A stretch of DNA of 64,000 bases from contig OX337229.1 of NCBI GenBank assembly GCA_946965045.2, positions 1,798,001 through 1,862,000 of the forward strand, given 5' to 3'. This DNA comes from Epithemia pelagica. Lineage: Eukaryota > Bacillariophyta > Bacillariophyceae > Surirellales > Surirellaceae. The position numbers and the translations under genes are program-made. The notes below the pieces were generated by a model. It worked only from the letters and a program-made list of their open reading frames with translations. It did not search any database and was not told where the DNA came from. Numbering within the stretch: the first letter of the stretch is position 1; every line of letters starts with the position of its first letter. Below, piece after piece: positions 50,742 through 61,767 of this stretch.

Positions 50742-50829
50742 AACATTAGCATGCAAGGGTTGTCGTAATGCGACAAACAAATATACACACACACAAACGA
50801 GGGAAGTTCTGCATAAAGAAATAAATCTT

Positions 50830-51903
50830 TTACATTCCTTCATGTCTCAGAAGCCCGACCACGGTCTCATAGGCTGAAAAGCGGCTTCCCGAAACAACAA
50901 AGGCTCGCAGTATACTAGGACCCACACCGACATACAAGCCAACTATCCCTTTCTCTGCCAGTAGTTGCTGGACGATCAGGCGGTAGGATGATCGGCTACT
51001 GTAACTCAAATCTCCTTGTCCCTGCACGCGGGCTCGAATGCAGTCCAAGGGAAAACTGACGGTCCACGCAATGGAACCAGCCAAACCTCCCGCCACAGGA
51101 ATGGACCAACGACTATAGTTTGCCGGTGATTGTCCCATACGACTTTGTTGTTGAGAATGGAACTGGTACCGCAGCCCTTCATAGACAAAAAAGTAGGTGG
51201 AGAGAAAGGCTGCTTCACGTGCTGTATTTACGACATGGCCAGTGTACACTCCGGATACTCCGTGATTGGCCAGTATGTACTGGAGACATTGCAGTGAATT
51301 GCGGTATCGTTGCGTATGTTGCTGATGGCTCAGTACATTGGTCAGTTGCATTTGGGTCTTGACGAGATTTTCCACCGTTGACACCACAGACGCAATGGGT
51401 CCACAGAGTCCACCAGCAATGCCATTCCACACATTCCACGACTTTCGTTTCCCTCGTCCCAGTCACGTGTGAAATCCAGAGTATGAAGCAAAATTGATGG
51501 TATTCAAAATTGACAGGGACAGTAAGGGAGGTCCAACTCCCTTGTACATACCAATCAATCCTTAAGTTTGAAGGATTTGTATACCAGTCCACAGCATTCC
51601 ACCTTGTGCTCGGCGAATCACGGTATTGCTAGAGGTGGTGGCCGAGGAAAGCGGTGACGACGATGTCTGCATGCGAGTTTTGATAACATCCAAAGGATAA
51701 CCAATCACTGTGTAATGTGTTGAGATAATACAGAGTGTTTCGAATTTACAGTCAGCGCGTCATTCGGTGGACGTGTCCTTTTTCCATGCGACAAAAAGTT
51801 TTGAACGATACGCACCGGTACCCAGTATCCCAGCTGAAAGGCCTCCAGCAGCCTCTTGGGTCAGAGAAAGAGGCACAGACAATCGCTGTTTGTTCTCCTC
51901 CAT
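50830..51903 (-). pseudogene. Mitochondrial carrier (SLC25) family protein with two in-frame stops
   Basis: Two exons, complement(join(50830..51707,51816..51903)), would encode about 321 codons, the normal carrier length. The 108-nt intron has GTGCGT and CACAG borders and keeps phase. Repeat 1 shows GYPLDVIKTRMQ and repeat 3 SFPLDCIRARVQ, the PxDxx(K/R)xR signature. Repeat 2 has the weaker VSTVENLVKTQMQ. The reading frame is continuous but contains TAA (51562-51564, after IQILQT) and TGA (51463-51465, after SGFHT), 99 bp apart. Conserved carrier sequence (GLIGMYKGVGPPLLS) lies between them, so no intron can remove both. Either the gene is dead, the stops are read through, or the sequence has errors. 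Substrate unknown. Confidence 0.75.
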
Positions 51904-52319
51904 TGTGAATGTATAGATGTCGCTCTTGTTGCTCCTCGTGTGTTGTATTCATTGGCATCAACTAGGTACGCAAAAGCGACTGCAAATTTGGAGGGAGAGA
52001 TAGTTTCTGGGCGATGTGGGGCCCGGAAAAACGGTTCGTCTCTATGTGGCCCCTTGTCACACAAGCGGGCTGTCCCCCCGCTCCATGATTCCGAGCCAGG
52101 GCAGTCGGTCGACTTAACCCCAGGCGGTAGAGTGGGTGAGCGCGGCAGCTGGAAGAATAGATTCAAACCTTTTTCTGGGCGAAGGGTAGCCATAAGCCAT
52201 AGCCATGGCAATGGAGTAGGAGTACTTCATAACGGTTCCAACGACTCCTTTCCAAAACAAGATCTCTGAACTCTGATGGTATTGACTCTTCTACTCCACT
52301 CCTAGGTATTTCTCTTAAC
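51904..52319. promoter_or_regulatory. Divergent upstream region carrier/ankyrin genes
   Basis: 416 bp between the carrier ATG (51903, minus) and the first ankyrin-gene ATG (52320, plus). Frames on both strands here lack motifs. No TATA box or repeat stands out. Confidence 0.4.
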
Positions 52320-53270
52320 ATGAAACTCTACACTCGTTGTTCCTTTTCTGTTCGTCTTGTGTCGCCATCGTATATTGCAGTCGCGCAGAGGGGGAAAGCG
52401 CCTGACAAACCAGGTATTTGTCAGTGTCTGCGGAGGTACGGTCGCCCCCCTCTCCTCCGCCCAGAAACCCAACCTCGTACGTTGTTGCGAGACACCGGAT
52501 CAAGAGATGACAGGAAGATGACAATGGTAGGTGGCTTGGGGCGACGTCCGCCGTTCTACCATGCTATGGTTGCTTTCCTTTACCTTTTGCTTGGTGGTCA
52601 TTTCAGTCTAGTTCTTTCAAGTGATACACCGATAGTGGTAGAGAAGACAGAAAACACAGTTGATGGCGCCCACAAGAACGACCCTGATTGGGTCGTTGTG
52701 TCGACCGAGTTTTTGAACGCTTGTACACACGGCGACGTGGAGATAGTAAAGCGTCTCTTGGACGAGCATGCTGACTGGATCAATGGTAGATCGGGTGACG
52801 GGGAAACATGCTTACATGTTGCCGGTATTTATGGCCAAGCGGCTGTAACGAAATTGCTCTTGACCACAACCACAAAAACGACGAATGGTGAAACAATGGT
52901 GGCCGATCCAAACATTCGAACAACATTTGCGCAAGGATTAAGGATGCATCCCTTGTCCTGGAATGTCTATGCCGGGCATGTCGACACGGCCAAAGTTTTG
53001 CTGGAACATGGGGCCGACCCAAATTTGGACTTTGATGGACCAGCCACGGACCAAGCAAGGTCCGACAACAGTGTTCCCCAACTCACTTCCATTACTGTTA
53101 TGGATGTAATACTACAGATGCTAGCTCATGACGAAACTAGAAAAGATCCCAACATGAAAAGATTTCGTGATATGAAAGAATTGCTGGTAAAGTACAATGC
53201 CAAGACCTACAGAGAACTTTCCGTCTCTGCATCTTCCACGAGTCCAGGGACCGATGAACCTGAACTATGA
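52320..53270 (+). CDS. Ankyrin-repeat protein with N-terminal hydrophobic segment
   Basis: The first ATG gives 316 aa. A start at 52518 (MTMVGGLGRRPPFYHAMV) gives 250 aa and places a hydrophobic signal or anchor (VAFLYLLLGGHFSLVLSS) near the N-terminus, which is the more natural arrangement. Ankyrin repeats follow: FLNACTHGDVEIVKRLLDEHA, then GETCLHVAGIYGQAAVTKLLL, and HPLSWNVYAGHVDTAKVLLEHGADPN. A final partial repeat (DMKELLVKYNAKTY) is separated by a loop with polar insertions. Ankyrin repeats mediate protein binding. With a signal the domain would face the ER lumen or cell exterior, or be membrane-bound; that is inference. A Ser/Thr-rich tail ends the protein. Confidence 0.75.
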   Translation: MKLYTRCSFSVRLVSPSYIAVAQRGKAPDKPGICQCLRRYGRPPLLRPETQPRTLLRDTGSRDDRKMTMVGGLGRRPPFYHAMVAFLYLLLGGHFSLVLSSDTPIVVEKTENTVDGAHKNDPDWVVVSTEFLNACTHGDVEIVKRLLDEHADWINGRSGDGETCLHVAGIYGQAAVTKLLLTTTTKTTNGETMVADPNIRTTFAQGLRMHPLSWNVYAGHVDTAKVLLEHGADPNLDFDGPATDQARSDNSVPQLTSITVMDVILQMLAHDETRKDPNMKRFRDMKELLVKYNAKTYRELSVSASSTSPGTDEPEL

Positions 53271-53362
53271 TCAAGGTAGAGTCAAAAGTGGTGTCTGTCT
53301 TCCCCCAGAGGTTTGTTTGTCTCTCGCATTGTAAAATAATTTATTTCTATTAATGCCAACGC

Positions 53363-54148
53363 TTAGACTAACAGAACGGCATTTACGCATCCATCCAGCT
53401 CAGGACTGTTGGTAACTTGTGCCATTTTCCCCCAGGCGACCTTTCCAGTGGTCGTGACCAATCCAAGTTCTGATACATTCACTTCAATCACGGTACCTTT
53501 GGTCAATACACCCAAATTGGTATACATTTGTGAGGATGGATTTTTCTTGACGCCCAAAATATCCAGTTGAAACGTTGTCTTGAGCTCCGGATGGGTCACA
53601 TTGGCTTTTTTCATGCGCAACCCCGTTGGTCGAATGAAACGTTCGTATTTGGGAGCTTTCCGAGTAAAATTTTCTCCCACAAAGGTACATTTGGTCACCA
53701 TACGTTTCCACGCCTTTTGACGCTTAGACCCCGTTCGCAAAACCTTGAACATTTCGTCATCCGCGACAGGTTTGACTTTGGGTATAGGGACTTCCCATTT
53801 TCCAGCCTTGTCCTTTCTCTTTTGTTTTACTGTATTCGACAATACCTTGGCTCGACTAACTCCTTGTCGATCCAACAAATAGGCAGGGACGGCACCATCG
53901 GCCACAGCATCGTCATCGTTCGCATGCTTGTTGTTGCGTTGATTGTGCATAGCAATTGTCTTGCGCATGGTCGCCTTTTCACGAAATCTTTTCTGTTGAT
54001 ACAATTTCGCTCGAATTCCATGAACCTTTTGCGAAAATTCACTCCGTTTGTGGGCCAATCGAGCTTCCTTTTTCCGCTCTCGTTCTTCCGCATCAAAGCG
54101 ACGGCCATGCAACTTGGCATGCCGTTCCATGTGCTCATGCTGCGGCAT
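53363..54148 (-). CDS. NSA2: Ribosome biogenesis protein NSA2
   Basis: The ATG at 54148 ([19 protein letters not shown]) gives 261 aa, the normal length for this highly conserved protein (260 in human). The upstream in-frame extension to 54262 is ignored because family members begin MPQ. Features in order are a very basic helical N-terminal half ([39 protein letters not shown]), the linker [20 protein letters not shown], and the conserved [22 protein letters not shown]-terminal RPS8-like beta barrel follows ([37 protein letters not shown]). NSA2 joins pre-60S particles in the nucleolus and is needed for 27S rRNA processing. It is divergent from the SOUL gene, with 327 bp between starts. Confidence 0.95.
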   Translation of the reverse strand: MPQHEHMERHAKLHGRRFDAEERERKKEARLAHKRSEFSQKVHGIRAKLYQQKRFREKATMRKTIAMHNQRNNKHANDDDAVADGAVPAYLLDRQGVSRAKVLSNTVKQKRKDKAGKWEVPIPKVKPVADDEMFKVLRTGSKRQKAWKRMVTKCTFVGENFTRKAPKYERFIRPTGLRMKKANVTHPELKTTFQLDILGVKKNPSSQMYTNLGVLTKGTVIEVNVSELGLVTTTGKVAWGKMAQVTNSPELDGCVNAVLLV

Positions 54149-54475
54149 CTTGTATGTTCTGTAACTCTTAGAATAGACGACCGTGAAAGGAAGTAACCTT
54201 GCAAACAACGATTTGTCGCCAACGTTGTGAACATGCTGCGCATGCGACGATTGGTCGTCCATGAAACGCTGCGGACTACCGACAGACGGTGAAGTTTAGC
54301 GACCTTAAACGCGACCTCCATGCGACCTATCTTTTTATGCACATGCGTGGTCGAATGAATGATTCAACGACCCACGAGACGATGAGAGAAGCGAAGCGAA
54401 CACAAGATGATATAAAAAGGGAGAGCCCGACTCCTGTCAGAAAAACAGTTGAAACGAACAAACAACGAAAGCAAA
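54149..54475. promoter_or_regulatory. Divergent promoter NSA2/SOUL, TATA box for SOUL
   Basis: TATAAAAAGG at 54411-54420 on the plus strand lies 65 bp before the SOUL ATG at 54476, consistent with a TATA box and a 5' UTR of about 35 nt. No matching TATA is seen facing NSA2. Confidence 0.6.
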
Positions 54476-55195
54476 ATGGGAATGGTATTCGGAAGACAAA
54501 CGGTGGCAGAGCCATCGTTTGAAGTCATCTACAAACATCCATCGGCACTGTCGTACGAAATTCGAAGGTACGGGCAACGGTTTGCGGCGCAGGTATCCTA
54601 CAATGATTTGATGAAGGAGGCGGACGGTGACAAGAAAGAGGGAGAAGATCCGAACCGGTCCCCGTTCTCTGTTCTGGCTAAATACATTGGTGTGTTCGGC
54701 ACACCAGAGAATGAAAGCCAACAATCCATTAGTATGACGGCACCGGTTGTCAAGGACGGTCAGGGGGAACCTGTCAAGATCGCCATGACGGCACCTGTTG
54801 TCATGGACAACAAGCACAACAAGGCCAGCCAAAACGGCATGACAATGGCCTTTATTCTACCTGCAGAATACGACTCCATAACCAAAATCCCCAAACCGAC
54901 CAACCCGGCCGTGCACATCAAGGAACTTCCTCCCGCTGTTGGTGCTGTGCATGTGTACTCGGGAAGTCACTCGGATGAATTGTGCGGCGGAAAGGCTGAA
55001 GCTCTGGCCGCACAGTTACGTTCGGATGGATTGGAAGAGATTACCAACGAATACGCGCTAGAACGCTATCAGTTTTGGGGTTATAATCCACCGTTTACAC
55101 TGCCCATGTTTCGACGAAACGAAGTTTGGATTGAACTTACGGAAAACCAAGTCAAGCAGCTTGTCAATGGCATGGATTCCCAAAATCCAAACTAA
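54476..55195 (+). CDS. SOUL-family haem-binding protein
   Basis: The ATG at 54476 (MGMVFGRQTVAEPSFEVI) gives 239 aa; an upstream extension has no ATG. The SOUL/HBP fold is recognisable across the whole length: YEIRRYGQRFAAQVSY, then FSVLAKYIGVFGTPENESQQ, SISMTAPVV and IAMTAPVV (the paired MTAPV phrase typical of the family), MTMAFILPAEYD and VHIKELPPAVGAVHVYSG. The end is YALERYQFWGYNPPFTLPMFRRNEVWIEL, with the FTLPxxRRNEVW motif. Proteins of this family bind haem or tetrapyrroles in cytosol, plastid or eyespot-like bodies. No targeting presequence is visible, so cytosol is the default inference. The insertion DGDKKEGEDPN after the first helix is local. Confidence 0.92.
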   Translation: MGMVFGRQTVAEPSFEVIYKHPSALSYEIRRYGQRFAAQVSYNDLMKEADGDKKEGEDPNRSPFSVLAKYIGVFGTPENESQQSISMTAPVVKDGQGEPVKIAMTAPVVMDNKHNKASQNGMTMAFILPAEYDSITKIPKPTNPAVHIKELPPAVGAVHVYSGSHSDELCGGKAEALAAQLRSDGLEEITNEYALERYQFWGYNPPFTLPMFRRNEVWIELTENQVKQLVNGMDSQNPN

Positions 55196-55834
55196 AGGAA
55201 CGATGGCTTCTTCCATCCCAATCAGACGGGCAGCAACGATGTACATCATTTCATTTTGCTCGAATACAAAGCATAGGGCCTTTGCTCTAACCATAATATG
55301 AATGACAGCCTGAGATAGCCTCTCTCTATCCGATAATTGTTGTTACTGCAATGTCGGATGCTCCGAAGTTTTGCGTCTGCCCTTCTCGATTCTCGACAAT
55401 GCCTCATGCGCCACCGAAACGTCCCAGCAGGCAGTGTTCCAGACATAGGACGTCAAGGGACGAGATTGTCTGTTGGGGCTTGGGTTTGTTTTTGGGTCTA
55501 ATTTTGGCGTGAGATAGAGCTGTGCAGTGATGCAATCCACAACCTAACAAACAAAGCACAGCATGCGCGACCCACAAACTTCGCTTTCGTCGAGGTCGAT
55601 TGTTTGTGCCTTAGATATATTGGGAGTAATCCCTCTTGCTTTCTCCGTTCACCAGGTTACGACTTATTACGACCCCGGCTGCCAGCGGCCCTGTTCTACT
55701 GGAGATTGACGGTAGAGATCTGAATTCGCGTGAAAGTGGGCGTATTCCGTATTCCGTTCTCGTAACTCGTAAGGCTACGTTACTTCTAGCTAGGAGTCAC
55801 TCTCACCTCTTTCCTCCGTTTTCCGGCGAGAATA
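55196..55834. other. Intergenic, no gene seen
   Basis: Holds the 3' end of the SOUL transcript. Short frames on both strands lack motifs. The last bases adjoin inverted-repeat element C. Confidence 0.5.
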
Positions 55835-56428
55835 AGGGCTGGGTAAGCCGATCCATGTTCGGCTAAGTAGGCTCAGTACATTAAGCTACGTAGTACTATT
55901 TTCATTACTGTAACAAGTGGGGCGAATGGTCACAAATCGAAAACTTGCTGCCACGAGAAACAATGCAATCCGGAAACCATCACTCGACAATGGTCGAAGA
56001 AATCACCCCCATGGCAATAACTTCATGGATAATTGAGCCTAACTGAATCACTTTTAGAATAATACTCTTGAATACTAGAGCAACTATGATTTCAATTTGA
56101 TTCAGTCACCGTTGAGAAATGAATGAGTTAGGAAGGTTTTTGGATTACATCACCAGTATACCTTTTGATCCAACGCGACAAATCTTCTGTAGCTGCAGAA
56201 CACAGTAATACTAGCAAACTCAAACAACTTACAGTAGTAGGATGTTGATGCGATGCATCGGTAAATGCATGCGGCATCAACGGATCTCGCCGTCATCGTG
56301 CAGTGTTTTTGCATTTTTTCGGACTTCCCACCATTTCAGGTATGACGTGTACTATGGGATTTTATGTACCCTACGTAGCTTTTGTACTGAACCTACTTAG
56401 CCGAACATGGATCGGCTTACCCAGCCCT
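55835..56428. mobile_element. TA-flanked inverted-repeat element (MITE-like) C
   Basis: A 594-bp element whose ends start AGGGCTGGGTAAGCCGATCC and remain inverted copies for about 55-60 bp with few mismatches. TA flanks both sides (55833-55834 and 56429-56430). No protein is encoded. The ends differ from those of elements A and B, so this is a separate family with the same target preference. Confidence 0.85.
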
Positions 56429-56987
56429 TACGAATAGACGAGGGGGCAATGGGCATGGGCCCCCCATCTCCCAAATGCCAAATGCCCTCTCGCTCGGTCG
56501 TCGGTCGTGCGTCGTGCTTGCTCTTTGCTCTTGCCGGTTGCCGGTTGCCTTGGGGGTTGGGGACATGGATAACATAATAGTACGAGTTCGAGTACGAGTA
56601 CAATAGAATTACTCGTAGTGAGGATTACTTATTACTTACGAGTTTGGATCCTTGTCGGCGTCGTGAGCTGATTTCGAGTTGGTCCTGACTGATATCATAT
56701 TAGATGCGCGTAGGGTATTTTCAACGGGTAGATTAAATATGAATAATTGTAGTACACAGGACCGTCAGAAATTCTTACTCGTAGTCGTCATTATTCATTA
56801 TTATACGAAAAATATTGGTAGCCCCGGTCACCACGCAATTACTCGTGAAGTGGAATGCGAAAATTGACGACATGTTGCAACCTGCGACCTGCGACGACGT
56901 GAAGAAAAGTGAAGGTAAAAGGGAACACAGAACAAAAGCAAATGGTCACAATTCACAAACAATTGAAAAGGGGAAAAGGATCAAGAC
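56429..56987. other. Intergenic, no gene seen
   Basis: Upstream region of the receptor gene. It includes an imperfect GAGTACGAGTACAATAG / TACTCGTAGTG patch at 56580-56620 and scattered TTACTCGT words. No gene is recognised. Confidence 0.45.
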
Positions 56988-59900
56988 ATGAAAGGCCGCA
57001 GCGGAGATAGAGCGTGGGCTTGTACGAGAGCTGCGCTCGTTTTGACGACTGTTTGCCTTGCAACAAATGCGCAAAAGTTACAAGACAATGGTAAATCTTG
57101 TCGCCTTGCTACCTTCATCCCCTTCACCGACATGCGTCCAGGAGCACCAGGAGATCACGAGAATGACCAAAGCTTTGGATATGGCGCTTGGCCTTCCGCA
57201 GAAGTTCTTGGTGCAGCTTCCTTTTCTCTAATGGCTGCAGCCGAAATGGCTCGACAACATTTTGTGAGTACAGAATAAAAAGCAGCAAACTATGCTGTGA
57301 TTTGTTAAGATCCATAACACTCATTTTATGCGTTTGATCAGAATGACAGAGATACGAAAATCGTCGACGAGTTGGGTGACCTCGGTGACTGTGAAATTAC
57401 TTTTCCTGAATCGAGCTTCTACATGGACTCCGGTTTTTCTCGTGACAAGGTTGTCGATTCGTTCTTGTCGCACGAATTTCAAGAAATGCAAAATGGAAAA
57501 GATCCACGAACGCAGGTCTGCGCTGTGATTGGTCCAGTGGAAACAGAGTCGCATGAGGGTCTCTCACCCATTACGGAAAACTTTGGAATTCCTCAAGTCG
57601 CCTATAAAAGCATTCAACACAGGCTCGGCCGAGGCGATTTGTTTCCCACCTTTGCTCGAGTCATTCCAGATGGGACAGATTGGGGTGAAACCTTGGCCAA
57701 GGCCGTGCACAGAGATTTGTGGCTTCGCGAGTATCTCGCAATCATTTACGAGCCTGACTATGGGGATCAGTTTGAAAGTCCACTGGAAGACGCAGAGGAC
57801 GAATTAACAAACTTTTTTACCATCATTGAAGAAGTCGAAGAGGGAAGTGATGACAGCATTCGTGACGCTCTTGGTGAAGTCATCAGTGAAGGCTATCGAA
57901 CAATCATGTATATTGGTGACCGATTCACGCTTCTGGATGATATTGCTCGAGTTGCCGACGAAATGGGACTGTTAGGCGAAGGATACTTTTGGATTCTTTC
58001 GGGAGATGTGGTTCCACCGAAGCTGTTGCCCACTATCAAGAACAAGGTTGGCTCGTCCCTGGACAAGCTTTTGGATGGAGCAGCAGTATTCACAAATCAT
58101 GATCCATTTATTTACAACCCCGACAATGATCGGTTCCTGGCAACATGGAAAAAACAGGATTCGTCCATGGCAGAATACTTAAACTTTAAACTGTCCGAGA
58201 CAATGGAGGGCGACAATCCTGTATACTACGCAGACTCGTCGTACTTTCAGACCCATGAACCCACCGAGTACGCCTCCTTTATCTACGACGCAGTGATTAG
58301 CACCGGTATTGGGGCATGTCGCGCCGCAGCACGAGAGGGATCCGACGACGACGCTCATTACCAGGAGATTCTGAAAGCGTCCTTCCATGGGGCATCGGGT
58401 CATGTTCAGTTCAAATCGGACGACGATGGTCACTATGAGAACTCTCGTGAAATGAGTGACCTAATCTTTGGTTTTCATAATCTTCGGCCACTTCCTGAAG
58501 ATGACAATGGGATGCGCGGGTACGACTACTGCTGCAGGTGATGCCGGCTATCTTTAGTATGTTACTCACGAAGATCCTCTTCTTCTAGGTACGAATCGGT
58601 TCTATATGCTCTATGGAGCATGGATGACGAGTTTGTGATGGATGATGGTGAAAGGGAGAAAGGTGCATGGAAGATTGTGAACGGCGAAAAATTCCTGTAT
58701 CACGGAAGTACCACCTCAGAGCCTTTACCGCTTCGCACCGTAGCCAACGCACACTACATTTCAAAGACAGCTCAAACAGTCGGTTTTACTCTTGTGTCAT
58801 TGTCGTGTTTCCAATCATTACTTTGCGCATTGTGGGTGTTCCTCAACAGGAAAGAGAAAATCGTACGAGCAAGTCAACCCTCCTTTCTCTATCTGCTTGT
58901 TGCGGGAGCTATCATGGTCGCCATCTCACTCGTTTTCATCTCATTCGACGAAGACAAGGGCTGGTCCGAATCACAGCTAGATAGGGGGTGCTCAATTTTT
59001 CCATGGGTATTTGTTCTCGGCTATGAAACCATGTGTGAGTGACGCAGTTGGTTGCTTCGAATTGAAGTCTGTCATCGCCAACAATACTAACAATTGTCGT
59101 TTTTTAGATTGTGCACTTTTAATGAAACTCTGGAGGCTGTCGCAACTGATGAGGCAGTTTCGGCGAAAAGTAGTGAAAAGCCACCACGTACTTGCTCCCT
59201 TTGGTGTTTTGATGATCTGTACCACATGTGTTCTCACGGTGTGGCAGATACTTGATCCGTTAGTTTGGGAGCGAGAAATCATCAATCGAGATCCCCTTGA
59301 AACATACGGCGAATGCCAGGTCGACGGCAACATACTCGCTTATATTGTTCCACTCGGCTTGTTAGTTGCTGTTATCACTACTTCCACGGCTGTCTATGCA
59401 TGGAAACTGAGGGATGTACAGAGTGAGCTTGCAGAGTCGAGGTGGATCTTTTTCGGCATATTCACTCACCTTCAGACATGGGCCATTGGAATCCCAATTG
59501 ATATCATTACTGATGACACGTCTCGAGAAGCTGGATATATGATGTTTGCTTGTCTTTCATTCATCTTTTCGACCACAATGGTTGGCTTTGTCATTTGGCC
59601 CAAAATATATGTGTGGGCAGTTACAACATATTTTGTTGATGGCAGTGAGACAAACAGTATCGTGTACGCCAATAGTTCGATTACTTCGGGGCAGAGGGGA
59701 CAAACATGTGTCTCTGGTGTTGGGGGTTCCTCCGACACTTACGAGAAGTATATGAAACAGCTGAGCAAGGGCGCAGACACTGGAAGTGACGGGTTATCGT
59801 CCGAAACCTTTTCCGCTCGCTTCGAGTGCGCTCCCCCTAGTCTTCAGAGGGTGGCCACGCCGCCCAGTGTATTAGAAGAGACTTCTGGTGTTTCATCACC

Positions 59901-60060
59901 TTCGAGCTCACTTCAGCAAGCACAGCTCGCAGCTGTCCATGAGGCTGTGCGTGACAGCGAAGTTGAAGAATCTGAACACACCGAGAGGGCCAATAATTTA
60001 CTACAGTCTGATCTCCTTGTGGAGGATTCAAAAACTGATGATTTTCGTGAGGAAGTTTGA
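56988..60060 (+). CDS. GABA-B-like class C G-protein-coupled receptor
   Basis: Four exons, join(56988..57263,57342..58537,58589..59034,59108..60060), give 956 aa. All introns are short (78, 51 and 73 nt) and GT-AG, and phases agree. Exon 1 has a signal peptide (ALVLTTVCLATNAQ). The extracellular part is a Venus-flytrap ligand-binding domain: WPSAEVLGAASFSLMAAAEM, VCAVIGPVETESH, FARVIPDGTDWGETLAKAV, YASFIYDAVISTGIGAC. A membrane domain of class C type follows from about residue 590 (TAQTVGFTLVSLSCFQSLL, FLYLLVAGAIMVAISLVF, APFGVLMICTTCVLTVW, ILAYIVPLGLLVAVITT, FACLSFIFSTTMVGFVIW). The tail is long, polar and Ser-rich. The family signals through G proteins or related outputs at the plasma membrane. 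The ligand here is unknown. Confidence 0.88.
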
Positions 60061-60528
60061 CGGAGAACTGACCAGGAATCATTGTCGCCATAGTTTGTTT
60101 CCTGTCGCTCTACGACACGACAAACAAAAGTGGACTGCTTGCAATAACGTCTTTGCAAGGGAAAGGTTCTCATATCATGTTTTCCGTTGGACATGCTGCA
60201 TTGGGGCAAACTTGTCTCTGCGCCGGGTACCATGAAGACATTTTCACATGTATTTCACTATGTTGGTGCAGCACGGCATAGGATCCATTTCGTTGTGTTG
60301 CATTGTTGACCCCGAGGAAGGCTAAATCGACGCTACACGTAGAATAATGAAAATGTAATTTTGTTCGCATTTGCTCAACTAAAGTCGATGCTCTCTCGAA
60401 TCACCGTCGTGTTGATACAAACACCAGATTGTTATCATCCCATTTTTCGAATCTGACGCTCGTGGTATCAGTGAACCTGTGTAGCCCTCCTCCGCGATAA
60501 AGTCGGCGCCTTTTTCGTGCCTTATCAC
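60061..60528. other. Convergent spacer, no gene seen
   Basis: Between the receptor stop and the stop of the convergent coiled-coil gene. It should contain both 3' UTRs. Nothing else is recognised. Confidence 0.45.
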
Positions 60529-61401
60529 TCAACCAAGAAAACGCATGAACCTGTCCTCCGCTGTAGCACTGGCCGATTCAGGCAGAATGGTGTCTTTGGT
60601 TGTAGTTCGTAGGATCTGTTCCGTCTGGGATAGATTCCAAGCTTCATTTTCCTTGAGTGTTTCCATCTGCCTTTGCCACTTGTCCAACAGCACTGGGAGC
60701 TTTCTCTCAGCAGCAACAAGTTGTTTCTTGGTTCGTTGGAGTGCGCTTTGCATGGAGTTTACAACTGCTATCTCTTCCGCATCTGCTGCTTCTGTCATGT
60801 TCTCTTCTGGTTCCTCCTCCGAAGGACTGGAAGTCTTGCGGGTAGCACGAAGACGATCCATGTGCTGCTTTGTGGTTGACGTTGCGATGGTCAGCACTTC
60901 ATCTCTCACTTTGGCCACTTGACGGGCCTGATCTCGCACCTTTTGGCGCAAGTCATGAACACGGTCAATCGCGTAGGTGTCAAGCAACTCGTCGTCATCA
61001 AAATCCTTCATTTCAAACTCAATTGGCGTCGGGGAGGACTCGTCCACGTCTTTCATAACGGAGTCTGTAGATTTGTTGCGATGGTTTTCCATGTCCAAAC
61101 AGTACTTGTGAAAAGCTTCATCTGAGACTGGCCTGGTCACTCGGGTCAGCAAGTATATCATAGATTCAAATACTTTTTGTTTTAAAAGAGAGGCCGCGCG
61201 ATCACTATCATCTTGAGCGCTTTGCTGCACTCGTTCCTCCAGGAGTGTGAGGACAGCATTGTAGTCGGATTCGGCAACAATGTTGTTATTTTCGCGAGTG
61301 GAATCAATTTCATTTGTGACATCAGGTCTTTTCCTGGCTTCCGCGCTGGACTCTTCTCCTTTTCCAATCATTGGGTTCACGGACTTTTCATCATGCGACA
61401 T
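60529..61401 (-). CDS. Hypothetical coiled-coil protein
   Basis: The ATG at 61401 (MSHDEKSVNPMIGKGEESSA) gives 290 aa; the frame continues upstream without an ATG. I do not recognise a family. Residues 1-45 are polar. A helix (YNAVLTLLEERVQQSAQDD) and a second one (ASLLKQKVFESMIYLLTRV) follow, then an acidic linker (KDFDDDELLDTYAIDRV). A long coiled coil carries DLRQKVRDQARQVAKVRDEV, an ASP/GLU-rich loop (SPSEEEPEENMTEAADAEE), and a second coiled coil to the C-terminus. The layout of short N-terminal helices plus paired coiled coils recalls small kinetochore or tether subunits such as the MIS12 group, but no diagnostic motif supports that. Confidence 0.65.
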   Translation of the reverse strand: MSHDEKSVNPMIGKGEESSAEARKRPDVTNEIDSTRENNNIVAESDYNAVLTLLEERVQQSAQDDSDRAASLLKQKVFESMIYLLTRVTRPVSDEAFHKYCLDMENHRNKSTDSVMKDVDESSPTPIEFEMKDFDDDELLDTYAIDRVHDLRQKVRDQARQVAKVRDEVLTIATSTTKQHMDRLRATRKTSSPSEEEPEENMTEAADAEEIAVVNSMQSALQRTKKQLVAAERKLPVLLDKWQRQMETLKENEAWNLSQTEQILRTTTKDTILPESASATAEDRFMRFLG

Positions 61402-61767
61402 GTTTTGGGGATGTATAGGGCGAGGGATTCGCAACACAAGACGGTAATCCTACAAAAATACACAATGGGAAGCTTCCCTCGGCGCTCTGCGCTTTGGTCT
61501 GGGAATTGGGGAGATGCCGTTTGTTTTTCTCTTTGGTCTTTCCCCATAATGTGGTCAGGCACGCGTTTAGAGTGAGCCGGTTGGCGGTTTTGTCCGTCGG
61601 GCGTGAGATCGAAGCAACTAGCCATACCTCTATAGTAGAGTAGGTAGTACTCCTAATGCTTCTCCGCTATCCATAGTTCCCTTTGTCATTTTTATTCCAA
61701 GAGTATCTTTCCTTCCTAGTCAAGGAAATTGGACGTAGATAAGAGACAAATACTTCTACTATTTTCA
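61402..61767. other. Spacer upstream of coiled-coil gene and downstream of ClpR
   Basis: Contains the promoter of the coiled-coil gene and the 3' UTR of the ClpR gene, both on the minus strand. No gene or repeat is seen. Confidence 0.45.

Noticed and set aside
42755-50830. Terminal inverted repeats for the three-gene module
   Set aside because: Compared both flanks by eye and found no matching inverted or direct termini, so no element boundary is claimed.
54149-54262. 38-residue N-terminal extension of NSA2
   Set aside because: Family members begin at MPQ; extension is not conserved by knowledge of the family.
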